Shown here piece after piece: positions 42,560 through 51,407 of a stretch of 64,000 bases of DNA. A program made the position numbers and the translations under genes. Every line of letters starts with the position of its first letter. Positions within the stretch are counted from its first letter, which is position 1. The stretch is from Tatlockia sp. (GTDB taxonomy: Bacteria; Pseudomonadota; Gammaproteobacteria; Legionellales; Legionellaceae), in NCBI GenBank assembly GCA_013697725.1, contig JACCWI010000011.1:25093-89092 (forward strand), given 5' to 3'. The notes beneath the pieces were generated by a model. The model made no database searches. It was not told where the DNA came from and was given only the letters and a program-made list of their open reading frames with translations.

Positions 42560-43930
42560 ATGACCTTATCTTCTTTAAATGCAATTTCACCTATTGATGG
42601 GCGTTATTTAAAAAAAACCTCTGCCTTGAGTCCTTATTTTAGTGAGTTTGCTCTTATTTATTATCGACTAATGGTTGAAATTCGTTGGTTAGAATCGCTA
42701 GGCGCTAATAAATCCATCAAAGAAATAGCTAAATTTAGCGAAGAAGCAAAAACCTACCTTTCCGAAATTTTAGTAAATTTTGATGAAGCAGAAGCTGAAA
42801 AAGTTAAAAATTATGAAAAGCAAACAAATCATGATGTAAAGGCAGTTGAATATTACTTAAGAGATAGATTAGAGCAATTTAATGGTTTAGAGCAATATAC
42901 GGGATTTATTCATTTTGCCTGCACGTCAGAAGACATTAATAATGTAGCCTACGCTCTCATGATAAAAGAAGCGCTTGCTCAAATTATCCAGCCTACTTTG
43001 GCTGAAATTATTGGTAGTATCACCGTACTGGGTAAACAGCATGGCGATGTTGCCATGTTGGGCAGAACCCATGGTCAGCCAGCCACACCCACGACAATTG
43101 GTAAAGAACTTGTTAATTTCGTTGCACGTCTAAAACGCCCGCAACAGCAGCTTTCTGAAGTTTTGATTCCGGCAAAATGCAATGGGGCGGTTGGCAATTA
43201 TAATGCGCATCTAATTGCGTATCCTGAAGTTGATTGGCGTAAACACTGTGGTAATTTCGTCAATTCCCTTGGTTTATCGTTTAGTGCTTACACCACCCAA
43301 ATAGAACCCCATGATGGCCTTGCGGAAGTTGCTCATATCATGATTCGTATTAATAATATCTTGCTAAATTACACACGAGATGTCTGGACGTATATCTCTC
43401 TAAATTATTTCAAGCAAAAAACAGTTGCTGAAGAGGTGGGTTCTTCCACAATGCCTCATAAAGTAAATCCCATCGACTTTGAAAATGCAGAAGGAAATCT
43501 TGGCTTAGCCAATGCTCTTTTTGATCATTTTGCAAATAAATTAACGCAATCACGCCTGCAGCGTGATTTGTCTGATTCAACTGTTCTACGGAATATTGGT
43601 GTGGCTTTCGCTTACTCTTTGATTGGCTATCAAGCTATCGCCAAAGGTAACGATAAATTGCAAATTAACCAGCGCGCATTAAAACAAGATCTAGAGGAAA
43701 ATTGGGAAATTTTAGCAGAAGCTATTCAAACAGTGATGAGACGTTACCAATTGCCCAATGCCTATGAGCAATTAAAAACCTTAACTCGAGGTCAGGGTAT
43801 CGATGCCAAGAGTCTTAAGGCATTTATCCAAGCTCTTGATCTTCCAGAGGATGAAAAAAGTCGATTGATGGAATTAACGCCAGAAAAATACACCGGCCTT
43901 GCCATGCAATTGGTTAAAGCCTTTTCCTAA
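42560..43930 (+). CDS. purB: Adenylosuccinate lyase
   Basis: A 456-residue fumarase/aspartase-superfamily lyase acting twice in purine synthesis (SAICAR to AICAR, adenylosuccinate to AMP). The superfamily signature loop is GSSTMPHKVNPIDFENAEGN near residue 295, and the catalytic His region is MLGRTHGQPATPTT near residue 170. Length and N terminus (LNAISPIDGRYLKKTSALSP) match E. coli PurB. Confidence 0.97.
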   Translation: MTLSSLNAISPIDGRYLKKTSALSPYFSEFALIYYRLMVEIRWLESLGANKSIKEIAKFSEEAKTYLSEILVNFDEAEAEKVKNYEKQTNHDVKAVEYYLRDRLEQFNGLEQYTGFIHFACTSEDINNVAYALMIKEALAQIIQPTLAEIIGSITVLGKQHGDVAMLGRTHGQPATPTTIGKELVNFVARLKRPQQQLSEVLIPAKCNGAVGNYNAHLIAYPEVDWRKHCGNFVNSLGLSFSAYTTQIEPHDGLAEVAHIMIRINNILLNYTRDVWTYISLNYFKQKTVAEEVGSSTMPHKVNPIDFENAEGNLGLANALFDHFANKLTQSRLQRDLSDSTVLRNIGVAFAYSLIGYQAIAKGNDKLQINQRALKQDLEENWEILAEAIQTVMRRYQLPNAYEQLKTLTRGQGIDAKSLKAFIQALDLPEDEKSRLMELTPEKYTGLAMQLVKAFS

Positions 43931-44095
43931 AACCCAACTTCTATCGGAGCTTAGATATTGATATGCAAATTGAGAGGACTTGTTAAACGACTAAATAAAC
44001 TATATAAAATTAATAGATGGACCTTCGTCGCTATACAGGACAATTTTTTGTAACCCTGTCATCATTCAAGTTTAAGCATCAATTAAGGATGAAGC

Positions 44096-45664
44096 ATGTT
44101 AAAACGGGATATCACCGGGATAAATGTACTAATTGCTGCGGCTGGCGGCATGATTGGTTCAGGTTGGCTTTTTAGTCCTTTTATCAGTGCACAAATGGCA
44201 GGCTCGAATGCCTTAATTAGCTGGGTTATTGCCGCAGTCTTCATGCTTTTTATAGCCTTGCCGCTCTGTGAATTAGGCGCCATGTTTCCCATTTCCGGTG
44301 GGATGACCAACTACCCCAGTTTTACACATGGCAATGATGTTGGCTTTTTATTTGCCTGGACTTCCTGGTTATCTTATGTGGTCATGACTCCCATTGAAAT
44401 TCAGGCAATTTTGCAATATTCAGGTCATTTTCTCCCGAGTTTACTTATTAAAGAAGGGACGAGTTTTACTTTGTCGGGTCTAGGATATCTCTTCGCAATA
44501 ACCATTATGATTTTTGTCGTATTTTTAAATTCCTACGGGATAAAAATGCTGGCTGAATGCAATAAGATAGCCTCGATTATTAAATTTTTAGTGCCAAGTA
44601 TAGCCATAGTTTCTCTTCTTTATTCTGCCCCATCCATGGCGAATATTGATATCCATTTAAACGATAAGAATTCTTGGGTGCAAATCTTTACCGCACTCTC
44701 TGCGGGAGGTGTAATTTTTGCATTTACTGGTTTTCAAAACGGTTTGATGCTTGCCGGAGAAGTGCAAAACCCACAGCGAAATATTCCCATAGCTATTTTA
44801 GGTGCTGTGCTGATTGGCTTTGTTTTGTATTTTATGTTGCAACTAAGTTTTCTAGTCGCCATTCCTCAAAGCTACTTGAGCCAAGGTTGGCAAAATTTAA
44901 GTTTTCCAGGAGACAGTGGCCCTTTGGTCGGATTAACTTTACTACTAGGGCTTGGTTTAGTTGCGCTGTTATTAATGATTGATGCTGCCTTTTCTCCCTT
45001 TGGTACAACCTTAGTTTACACCGCAGCTACCTCTAGAATTGTATATGGCATGAGTCTAAATAAGCACTTACCCAAAATTTTTTTGAAGCTGAATAAACAT
45101 AAAATTCCTTATGTCACGCTCTACGCAAATTTACTGGTCGGCTCCCTTTCCTTCTTACCCTTTCCTGGCTGGCAAAAAATGGTGGCATTTTTGTCTTCTT
45201 GTAGCATTCTATCTTATGGGATTGGACCAATCTGCTTATTAGCAATGCGTAAATTACAACCCTCCCGACACCGCCCTTTCAAACTTTCAGGCGCTATTTT
45301 CTTTTGTCATCTTGCTTTTTACATCTGTAATCTAATGCTTTATTGGTGTGGCTTTGACATATTATGGAAATTAGTTCTTGCTTTGTTAATTGGATTTATC
45401 ATTCACATCATTTATCAAAAACGCAGATTAGCTGAATGCAGTCGGAGTTTATTTTGGTTCTCTTTTTATATGGCTTCGATGTTGCTCATCTCTTATCTTG
45501 GCTCTTTTGGTGGTATTGGTCGCTTACAATTTCCTCTGGATATTATCGTTATTTTTCCGGTGAGCGTTGCCATACTTTATTTCTCACAATATGTATTGAT
45601 TGATAGTAATATTAATGAAGAATTAACTACGAATATGATGTTAGCAGAGGCAGTGGACAATTAG
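44096..45664 (+). CDS. APC-superfamily amino-acid permease
   Basis: A 522-residue inner-membrane transporter with about 12-14 helices. The first helix has the APC substrate-binding glycine motif (AAAGGMIGSGWLF, near residues 13-25), and helix 6 has FAFTGFQNGLMLAGEVQNPQRN, typical of APC transporters. An AAGGA ribosome site precedes the ATG. Legionella uses amino acids as its main carbon source and has many such permeases; the substrate is not identifiable here. A strong hairpin terminator follows. Confidence 0.86.
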   Translation: MLKRDITGINVLIAAAGGMIGSGWLFSPFISAQMAGSNALISWVIAAVFMLFIALPLCELGAMFPISGGMTNYPSFTHGNDVGFLFAWTSWLSYVVMTPIEIQAILQYSGHFLPSLLIKEGTSFTLSGLGYLFAITIMIFVVFLNSYGIKMLAECNKIASIIKFLVPSIAIVSLLYSAPSMANIDIHLNDKNSWVQIFTALSAGGVIFAFTGFQNGLMLAGEVQNPQRNIPIAILGAVLIGFVLYFMLQLSFLVAIPQSYLSQGWQNLSFPGDSGPLVGLTLLLGLGLVALLLMIDAAFSPFGTTLVYTAATSRIVYGMSLNKHLPKIFLKLNKHKIPYVTLYANLLVGSLSFLPFPGWQKMVAFLSSCSILSYGIGPICLLAMRKLQPSRHRPFKLSGAIFFCHLAFYICNLMLYWCGFDILWKLVLALLIGFIIHIIYQKRRLAECSRSLFWFSFYMASMLLISYLGSFGGIGRLQFPLDIIVIFPVSVAILYFSQYVLIDSNINEELTTNMMLAEAVDN

Positions 45665-45682
45665 ATTAACCGAAAAAATAAT

Positions 45683-45718
45683 TCCCGCGGCCAGTAACCG
45701 CGGGAGTATAGATTTTTT
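45683..45718. terminator. Bidirectional hairpin terminator
   Basis: TCCCGCGG (45683-45690) pairs with CCGCGGGA (45698-45705) around a seven-base loop. A T-run follows on the plus strand (45713-45718), and an A-run precedes on the left (45673-45678), which is a T-run on the minus strand. It serves both the permease gene and the convergent phasin gene. Confidence 0.85.
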
Positions 45719-46847
45719 ATTTTTGGATAGGATTTTTACCCTTATCAGCTGCAGAATGACCTTTTACAGAGTTGCCTAAGAAGTGCATTTGGTTTCTAGA
45801 CATTTCAGGTTTTCTAGCAGAAGATGAGCTCATTACCACAGAACTTTTAGATTTGGCATTAGCCATCTTTTGACCCATCATAGGCATTTTGCCCATTTTG
45901 TGAGTGCCAGCTTTATTTGTTTTAACCGCAGTTGATGACTTATTCATCGCGGGTTTGCGAGCTGATGCATGCAACTTGCTTTGAGATCTGGAAGATTTAT
46001 TCATCGCAGGATTTGATTTAGTCTTTGTCATCGTGCTGGTAGTTCTTGAAGCAGCACTTTTGGAACGTGACATAGGACTTGTAGATTTTGCTGCTGAGCT
46101 TTTGTTTCTTGACATAGCACTTGTAGTTCTAGAACCGTTGCTCTTGGCTCGTGATGTAGAACCAGTTGCCTTCATGCCATTTGTTTTAGCTCGTGATGTA
46201 GAACCAGCTGTTCTCATGCCGTTGCTTTTAGCTCGTGACATAGAACTAGTTGATTTAGCGGCAGTGCTTTTAGCTCGTGACATAGGACTAGTCGATTTAG
46301 CGGCAGTGCTTTTAGTTCGTGACATAGAACTAGTTGATTTAGCAGCAGTGCTTTTAGCTCTTGACATAGGGCTAGTCGATTTAGCGGCAGTGCTCTTAGC
46401 TCGTGACTTAGAACCAGTCGCTTTCATGCTTATGCTTTTAGTTGCAGCTTTCTTAGCAGCAGGTTTAGAAGTAGAACTTTTAGAGCTAGATGCAGCAGTT
46501 TTACGCATGTTGCTTTTTTGTGCTGTAAACAGGGGCTTAGCAACTGACTTTACTTGATTCATTGATTGTTGCGTATTTTCATTCATAGCTTTTATAAAGG
46601 GTAAAAAAGCAGTTTCAATGATTTGGAATGATTTATGAGTATAGTCAAGAAGTCTTTGGCTATTTTCCATAGCAACATTCATGTGTCTAGAAATCATATC
46701 TTGTGGATTTTGTAGGTTTGAAAAATCTTCCAATCTTATAATATGTAAATTTTGTAAAGTTTTCATATTAAGATCCATAAGTGCTTGAAGCTGATTATGC
46801 ATTTCACCAGTCAACAGGCTCCAATTATTCAAATAATCATTTCTCAT
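45717..46847 (-). CDS. Phasin-family protein with basic histone-H1-like repeat tail (PhaF-like)
   Basis: About 376 residues. Residues 1-105 look like a phasin domain: an amphipathic helical region with NNWSLLTGEMHNQLQALMDL and FIETAFLPFIKAM-like segments, which coats polyhydroxyalkanoate granules. From about residue 125 the protein is extremely rich in Ser, Lys, Ala, Thr and Arg, with about ten 14-residue units (SRAKSTAAKSTSPM type). This two-part plan resembles Pseudomonas PhaF, whose basic tail binds DNA and distributes granules at division. The start at 46847 is preferred because the GGAGAAA ribosome site overlaps the upstream ATG at 46859. Homology to PhaF by plan, not by alignment. Confidence 0.72.
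   Translation of the reverse strand: MRNDYLNNWSLLTGEMHNQLQALMDLNMKTLQNLHIIRLEDFSNLQNPQDMISRHMNVAMENSQRLLDYTHKSFQIIETAFLPFIKAMNENTQQSMNQVKSVAKPLFTAQKSNMRKTAASSSKSSTSKPAAKKAATKSISMKATGSKSRAKSTAAKSTSPMSRAKSTAAKSTSSMSRTKSTAAKSTSPMSRAKSTAAKSTSSMSRAKSNGMRTAGSTSRAKTNGMKATGSTSRAKSNGSRTTSAMSRNKSSAAKSTSPMSRSKSAASRTTSTMTKTKSNPAMNKSSRSQSKLHASARKPAMNKSSTAVKTNKAGTHKMGKMPMMGQKMANAKSKSSVVMSSSSARKPEMSRNQMHFLGNSVKGHSAADKGKNPIQK
46020..46410 (-). repeat. 42-bp tandem coding repeat in the phasin-like gene
   Basis: About nine or ten 42-base units encode 14-residue repeats such as SRAKSTAAKSTSPM, SRAKSTAAKSTSSM and SRAKSNGMRTAGST. The four copies nearest the N terminus are almost identical at the DNA level, and those towards the C terminus diverge. 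Copy number is likely to vary between strains through slippage or recombination. Confidence 0.85.
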
Positions 46848-47051
46848 TATTTTCTCCATTTGGTTGCTTTCACTTTCTTTAATTTAAAACTCATTAGTAC
46901 TAATGAACTTAATCGTTAAAAATTTAAAAAATCTCAGCTCAATGAAGATGCATAACTGCTGCAAGATCACCTTGGAAGCGCGAGTGATGATACTCTATGC
47001 AATTCTTGTGCAAGAAATTATCTAAACTTGAAAATAATTTATATTTTCCCA

Positions 47052-47079
47052 TTGTTTCGGCTCTTAACTAGGGTATAAT
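47052..47079 (+). promoter_or_regulatory. Probable promoter of tRNA-Leu
   Basis: TTGTTT (47052-47057) and a perfect TATAAT (47074-47079) are 16 bases apart and end 14 bases before the tRNA 5' end, a good fit to a sigma-70 promoter. Confidence 0.65.
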
Positions 47080-47093
47080 TGCGAGCTTGCAGT

Positions 47094-47180
47094 GCCGGGG
47101 TGGCGGAATTGGTAGACGCGCCGGATTCAAAATCCGGTGGTGGTGACACCGTGTCGGTTCGACTCCGACCCTCGGTACCA
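47094..47180 (+). tRNA. tRNA-Leu (CAA)
   Basis: An 87-base class II tRNA with CCA encoded. It has the D-arm GGTAGACGC, an anticodon stem CCGGA/TCCGG around the loop TTCAAAA (anticodon CAA, reading UUG), a long variable arm (TGGTGACACCG region) typical of tRNA-Leu, and the T-arm GTCGGTTCGACTCCGAC. The acceptor stem GCCGGGG/CCTCGGT contains G-U pairs, one of them at the first position. Confidence 0.95.
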
Positions 47181-47209
47181 TTGAGACAATTTAGATTAGC
47201 TCTCAATGG
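47178..47209 (+). terminator. Hairpin directly after tRNA-Leu
   Basis: CCATTGAGA (47178-47186) pairs perfectly with TCTCAATGG (47201-47209) around a 14-base loop. The stem starts inside the CCA end. There is only a poor T-run afterwards, so it may serve termination or 3'-end processing. Confidence 0.5.
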
Positions 47210-47647
47210 TTCAAATAAGTACTAACTTCTTGATTTAGCAGAATTATTATAGATGACACCTGTTTTCTCTTTATTTATTTTCTGTTTTTACACTGCTAAC
47301 TTTGGTAAGATTCTGAAGAGAGCCAGTTATTTTTTTCAAAACTACTGCTGCTTATTAGTTGAGGTTATTGCAAAGCTTTTCGACAAAATACTTGAACTCT
47401 TAAATTTAAAGAAAGAAAACATCACAGAGATGATGTTAGTTAGATATTTGCGTAATTAAAGGCGGCAAAAAACTGTTTTTATTTCGTTTTAAATGGAAAA
47501 TAAAACCGCAGCCGATTATGCTTGGATAAAAAATAGCCGTCATCTTAGCTTAGTTTTTGCAGACCTCTTTCAGTAATTCCAAATAAGACCAACAGCGGTC
47601 AAGCAAACATTAACTGATTAGGATTTAATTGCATATTGTCAAAAAGA
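47210..47647. other. Intergenic region without a convincing gene
   Basis: A 68-codon open frame (47253-47459) occurs, but it lacks a ribosome site and a recognisable sequence, so it is not called. An AT-rich inverted repeat at about 47474-47506 (TTTTATTTC with GAAAATAAAA) may end transcription. Nothing else is seen. Confidence 0.5.
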
Positions 47648-48913
47648 TTAATTTTCTTGAAGAATTACCACGCTTTGTTTTGCACTGGAATTTCTGGGAT
47701 TAGAAGCAATCATTTCGGTGAGAGGACGTATCTTTATTAAAAAAGGTATAAATCCTAAAGCCAACAGAACGGATAATTGATATAAACCAACCCATCCGAA
47801 CCACATTTGCATTAAGGCGGCAAAAGGGCCTGAGAAAATTCGCGGTAAAGCTGATATTGCAACTAATAGAGAAAATTGTGTCGCAGTATAAGGTTGTTGA
47901 ACAACACGCATCAACAATGCTACCAAGGCTGTTGAACCCATCCCTGCGGCAATATTATCACAAACAACCGCTGTGGCGAAAAGGGGTAAATTTTTTCCGC
48001 TCATAGCCAGCGCTACAAATAGTAAGTTGGTAAAGGCTTGTAAAATTCCAAAACAGAGTAAAGCACGAAATAAAGACCAGCGAAATAGCAAGATACCAGC
48101 CATTAAACCACCCAATAATATTGATGTGATACCCAACATTTTATTGACATAACCAATTGTATCAATTGAAAAGCCTAAACCTTGAATTAGAAAAGGCATA
48201 ACAATTCCGCTGGTCGTTGCTGTAAACGCTTCTCCAAGTTTATAAAATATTATAAACAGCAGTAATGATAAAAAACCTTTGCGAGCGCTTAGTTCTTTGA
48301 TGGGAAGAATAAATGATTTAATAAACCCAGGATGCTCTTCTACTATCTTAGAAGGTTCTTTCGACCATAAGGTAGCAAAAATACCAATAGTCATCATTAT
48401 ACCCATTAGCCGGTAGGTAAAAGCCCAGCCTAAGTGATTAGCAATAATCAGTGCAAAGCCACCAGCGACAAGTAAGCCCAAGCGATAACCAAAGGTGGCT
48501 AGCGATGCGCCTAAGCCATGCTCTTTAGCGCTCAAGTACTCTACTCGCTGAGCATCGATAGCGACATCCTGAGTTGCTGAAAAACAGGCGCAAGCAAAAG
48601 CTAATATAGCCATCATCTCTGGAGAGCTTTTCGGCGATAACCATGCCATGGCATTAAAACCAACTAGCAAAGCAAGCTGCATAACTAAAATCCAGCTACG
48701 ACGTTTTCCTAAAGAAGAAAGAGAATAGCGGTCAAGGATTGGCCCCCAGACGATGCGGTAAACATAAGGCATACCCACTAAACTCAACATGCCGGTTGTC
48801 ATAATCGACATGCCAACATCGGCATACCAGGCTTGCAAGGTGGAGCTTGTTAGCGCTAATGGAAGCCCTGAAGAAAAGCCCAGTAAAAAAACAATAAATA
48901 GGCGTTTATTCAT
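47648..48913 (-). CDS. AmpG-like MFS transporter (muropeptide permease family)
   Basis: A 421-residue major facilitator with 12 hydrophobic segments. The N terminus follows the AmpG pattern: FLLGFSSGLPLALTSSTLQAW, GMPYVYRIVWGPILDRY and then LGKRRSWILVMQ; CFSATQDVAIDAQRVE is the motif typical of AmpG (ATQDIAIDAYR). AmpG imports GlcNAc-anhydroMurNAc peptides for cell-wall recycling. Legionella carries several AmpG paralogues, some perhaps with other substrates, so no symbol is given. It lies just downstream of mip on the same strand but is separated by an inverted repeat. Confidence 0.86.
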   Translation of the reverse strand: MNKRLFIVFLLGFSSGLPLALTSSTLQAWYADVGMSIMTTGMLSLVGMPYVYRIVWGPILDRYSLSSLGKRRSWILVMQLALLVGFNAMAWLSPKSSPEMMAILAFACACFSATQDVAIDAQRVEYLSAKEHGLGASLATFGYRLGLLVAGGFALIIANHLGWAFTYRLMGIMMTIGIFATLWSKEPSKIVEEHPGFIKSFILPIKELSARKGFLSLLLFIIFYKLGEAFTATTSGIVMPFLIQGLGFSIDTIGYVNKMLGITSILLGGLMAGILLFRWSLFRALLCFGILQAFTNLLFVALAMSGKNLPLFATAVVCDNIAAGMGSTALVALLMRVVQQPYTATQFSLLVAISALPRIFSGPFAALMQMWFGWVGLYQLSVLLALGFIPFLIKIRPLTEMIASNPRNSSAKQSVVILQEN

Positions 48914-48978
48914 GCTTGAAGATACTCAATTGTAATTAATAAAGTCTGACTAAGGTGATAGGCCGCTTCTTAACGGAT

Positions 48979-49015
48979 GCCCTAAATCATTTATTAAAAC
49001 TTTAGAATTTAGGGC
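48979..49015 (-). terminator. Inverted repeat between mip and the AmpG-like gene
   Basis: GCCCTAAAT (48979-48987) and ATTTAGGGC (49007-49015) are perfect inverted copies with a 19-base AT-rich loop, 33 bases after the mip stop. There is no T-run after it on the minus strand, so it is only a possible mip terminator or mRNA-stabilising hairpin. Confidence 0.4.
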
Positions 49016-49047
49016 AAACTTTTAATCCAGGAAATTTAACTGCTTAA

Positions 49048-49764
49048 TCAGGCGGCAGTTTTTTTAACCGAAACCAAATGAATTTTGAAAATTAAAGTTT
49101 CATTAGGCCCAATTGGTCCACCCACGCTACGTGGTCCGTAGGCAAGATTTGAAGGTACATAAACTTCCCAGGTTGAGCCAGCTGGCATCATTTGCAATAT
49201 TTCAGTCCAACCAGGAATGACCTGTGAAACTTTGAATGTTGCTGATTTGCCTGTGTTTTCAGTGGTATCAAACACTTGACCGTCAACTAAAGTACCCGTG
49301 TAATCTACTGTTACTGTGTCGTCTTTTGCGGGTAATGCACCATCACCTTTTTGGATGATTTTATACTGCAAACCACTAGGCAAGGTTACTACGCCTTCTT
49401 TTGATTTATTTTGGGTTAAAAACGCCTCTCCTTTAGCTTTATTATCTTCTGCTTTTTTATTGAACTCAGAAGTACGCTTTGCCATTAAATCTTTTTGAAA
49501 TTTGCTTAAGACATCTTTCATTTCCTGTTCAGTGAGCAACAATTGGCTACCACTCATGCCATCTTGTAGTCCTTGTGCCATCGCAGCAGGATTAACATCA
49601 ATACCCTGTTTTTTGAAATTCTTACCTAAGTCAGCGCCAATACTGTAAGACAGCTTATCCGTATCAGTAGACAATGATGTCGCTTGGGTGGCTGCAGCAC
49701 TTGCAGCTATTGTCGTTGACATGGCCAAACTCATGACGGCTGCAGCGACTAGTCTCATCTTCAT
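49048..49764 (-). CDS. mip: Macrophage infectivity potentiator Mip, FKBP-type peptidyl-prolyl isomerase
   Basis: About 238 residues. A signal peptide (residues about 1-22) is followed by an N-terminal dimerisation domain ([20 protein letters not shown]), a long connecting helix ([19 protein letters not shown]) and a C-terminal FKBP domain with the active-site strands [35 protein letters not shown] and [20 protein letters not shown]. It is a surface/periplasmic virulence factor of Legionella that aids early intracellular survival. Compared with my memory of L. pneumophila Mip, most of the protein is identical, with a slightly longer Ala-rich cleavage region. The start is set at MKMRLV (49764), just after an AAGGGGA ribosome site. 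Confidence 0.95.
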   Translation of the reverse strand: MKMRLVAAAVMSLAMSTTIAASAAATQATSLSTDTDKLSYSIGADLGKNFKKQGIDVNPAAMAQGLQDGMSGSQLLLTEQEMKDVLSKFQKDLMAKRTSEFNKKAEDNKAKGEAFLTQNKSKEGVVTLPSGLQYKIIQKGDGALPAKDDTVTVDYTGTLVDGQVFDTTENTGKSATFKVSQVIPGWTEILQMMPAGSTWEVYVPSNLAYGPRSVGGPIGPNETLIFKIHLVSVKKTAA

Positions 49765-50015
49765 AAACAATCCCCTTTTGTCTTTCATTCAGAATAGAAC
49801 TTTGCAAAAATGCCCGATCATTTTGCCTAAATTTAAATGAAATTACCAGTGAGAGCGCTGAAGAAAATTTTGTTGGATTAAATTGATTAAAAAAGACAAA
49901 TTTTGTATTAAAAAGCGTTACTTAAACAATATAAATGAGAATAACTTATTTGACATATTGTTTGTATCAGATTTTACTTCTAAACTCATGTTAGTAAGTC
50001 CTCTTGGGTTAAATT

Positions 50016-51392
50016 ATGAATGTTAGCGTATTTGATTTATTTTCTGTTGGGATTGGTCCATCAAGCTCGCATACAGTAGGTCCTATGCTAGCTGCTAATG
50101 CCTTTATCCACCTGCTTGAAAATCACCAGATTTTTGATCAAACCTTTCGAATTAAAATCGAACTTTATGGTTCGCTTGCCTTAACTGGCAAAGGTCACGG
50201 CACCGATAAAGCAATACTAAATGGATTAGAGGGGAAAACTCCGGAAACTGTAAGGCCTGAATCCATGATCCCGCGTATGCATGAAATTATCAACTCGGAA
50301 AAGCTAAACCTTGCTGATAGAAAGATCATTGACTTCAAAGAAAAGTTAGACTTTCTCTATTTTCAAAAAGAACTTCTACCCAAGCACAGCAATGGCATGC
50401 GCTTTAGCGCCTATGATAACCTAAATAATCTTTTATGGAGTCAGGTTTATTATTCAGTTGGTGGTGGTTTTATTTGTACCGAAGAGGAATTTGATCAATC
50501 TACAACTTCTTTAACGGAGCTACCTTACCCTTTTACCACTGCGAAACAATTACTTAAATTAGCCAAAGATAATAATCTGACTATTAGTGAGCTTATGATG
50601 GCCAATGAACAAAGTTGGCGAAGTCCCAAAGCCATTGAAGAAGGTATTCTTAAGATTGCTGCGGTTATGAACGAATGCATTGATAATGGTTGCAAGAATC
50701 CAGGCATCTTACCTGGTGGTTTAAATTTGAAGCGACGTGCTCCTGATTTGTACCAAAAATTAAGTGATCACAAGGGAGTTCCCAGTATTTTTGAGCAATC
50801 CGATATAATGAATCGCCTTAATTTGTATGCCATGGCTGTTAATGAGGAAAATGCAGCCGGCGGCAGGATTGTAACCGCGCCGACCAATGGTGCAGCAGGA
50901 ATTATTCCCGCAGTTCTAAAATATTGCCAGGAAGCTCACAATCGCTTTAATAACGAATATGTTTTTATTTATTTCCTCACTGCAGCAGCAATTGGCATCC
51001 TTTATAAAGAAGGTGCTTCGCTTTCCGGTGCTGAGGTTGGCTGTCAGGGAGAAGTAGGAGTTGCCTCTTCCATGGCAGCCGCTGGCTTAACTGCTGTTTT
51101 AGGCGGGACAACGGAACAAATTGAGAATGCGGCAGAGATAGCCATGGAACATCATTTAGGGATGACTTGCGATCCGGTCATGGGTTTAGTTCAAATCCCT
51201 TGCATTGAACGTAACGCCATGGGCGCTGTTAAAGCAGTTAATGCCTCTCGTATGGCATTAATTGGGGATGGAGAACACAAAATTTCTTTGGATAAAGTGA
51301 TAAAAACCATGAAAAAAACGGGTGAAGACATGCAAAGCATTTATAAAGAAACTTCGCTCGGCGGCTTAGCTGTCAATCACCCGGAATGTTAA
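50016..51392 (+). CDS. sdaA: L-serine ammonia-lyase (iron-sulfur)
   Basis: A 458-residue single-chain [4Fe-4S] serine dehydratase giving pyruvate and ammonia. The N-terminal half has the [19 protein letters not shown] motif; here [14 protein letters not shown]. The C-terminal catalytic half has [32 protein letters not shown] and [20 protein letters not shown], which supply the cluster cysteines. Serine is a principal carbon source of Legionella, so this links to ppsA and gluconeogenesis. Length equals E. coli SdaA. It converges with the giant ankyrin gene, 15 bases between stops. Confidence 0.96.
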   Translation: MNVSVFDLFSVGIGPSSSHTVGPMLAANAFIHLLENHQIFDQTFRIKIELYGSLALTGKGHGTDKAILNGLEGKTPETVRPESMIPRMHEIINSEKLNLADRKIIDFKEKLDFLYFQKELLPKHSNGMRFSAYDNLNNLLWSQVYYSVGGGFICTEEEFDQSTTSLTELPYPFTTAKQLLKLAKDNNLTISELMMANEQSWRSPKAIEEGILKIAAVMNECIDNGCKNPGILPGGLNLKRRAPDLYQKLSDHKGVPSIFEQSDIMNRLNLYAMAVNEENAAGGRIVTAPTNGAAGIIPAVLKYCQEAHNRFNNEYVFIYFLTAAAIGILYKEGASLSGAEVGCQGEVGVASSMAAAGLTAVLGGTTEQIENAAEIAMEHHLGMTCDPVMGLVQIPCIERNAMGAVKAVNASRMALIGDGEHKISLDKVIKTMKKTGEDMQSIYKETSLGGLAVNHPEC

Positions 51393-51407
51393 GTCAAAAC
51401 TATTACG

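Noticed and set aside
46033..46557. A 174-codon plus-strand open frame opposite the phasin-like repeats
   Set aside because: It is the antisense shadow of the 42-bp coding repeats; its protein is a low-complexity Leu/Ala/Asp repeat and has no ribosome site.
47253..47459. A 68-codon open frame after tRNA-Leu
   Set aside because: No ribosome site, no recognisable domain and an AT-rich composition; chance is the simpler explanation.
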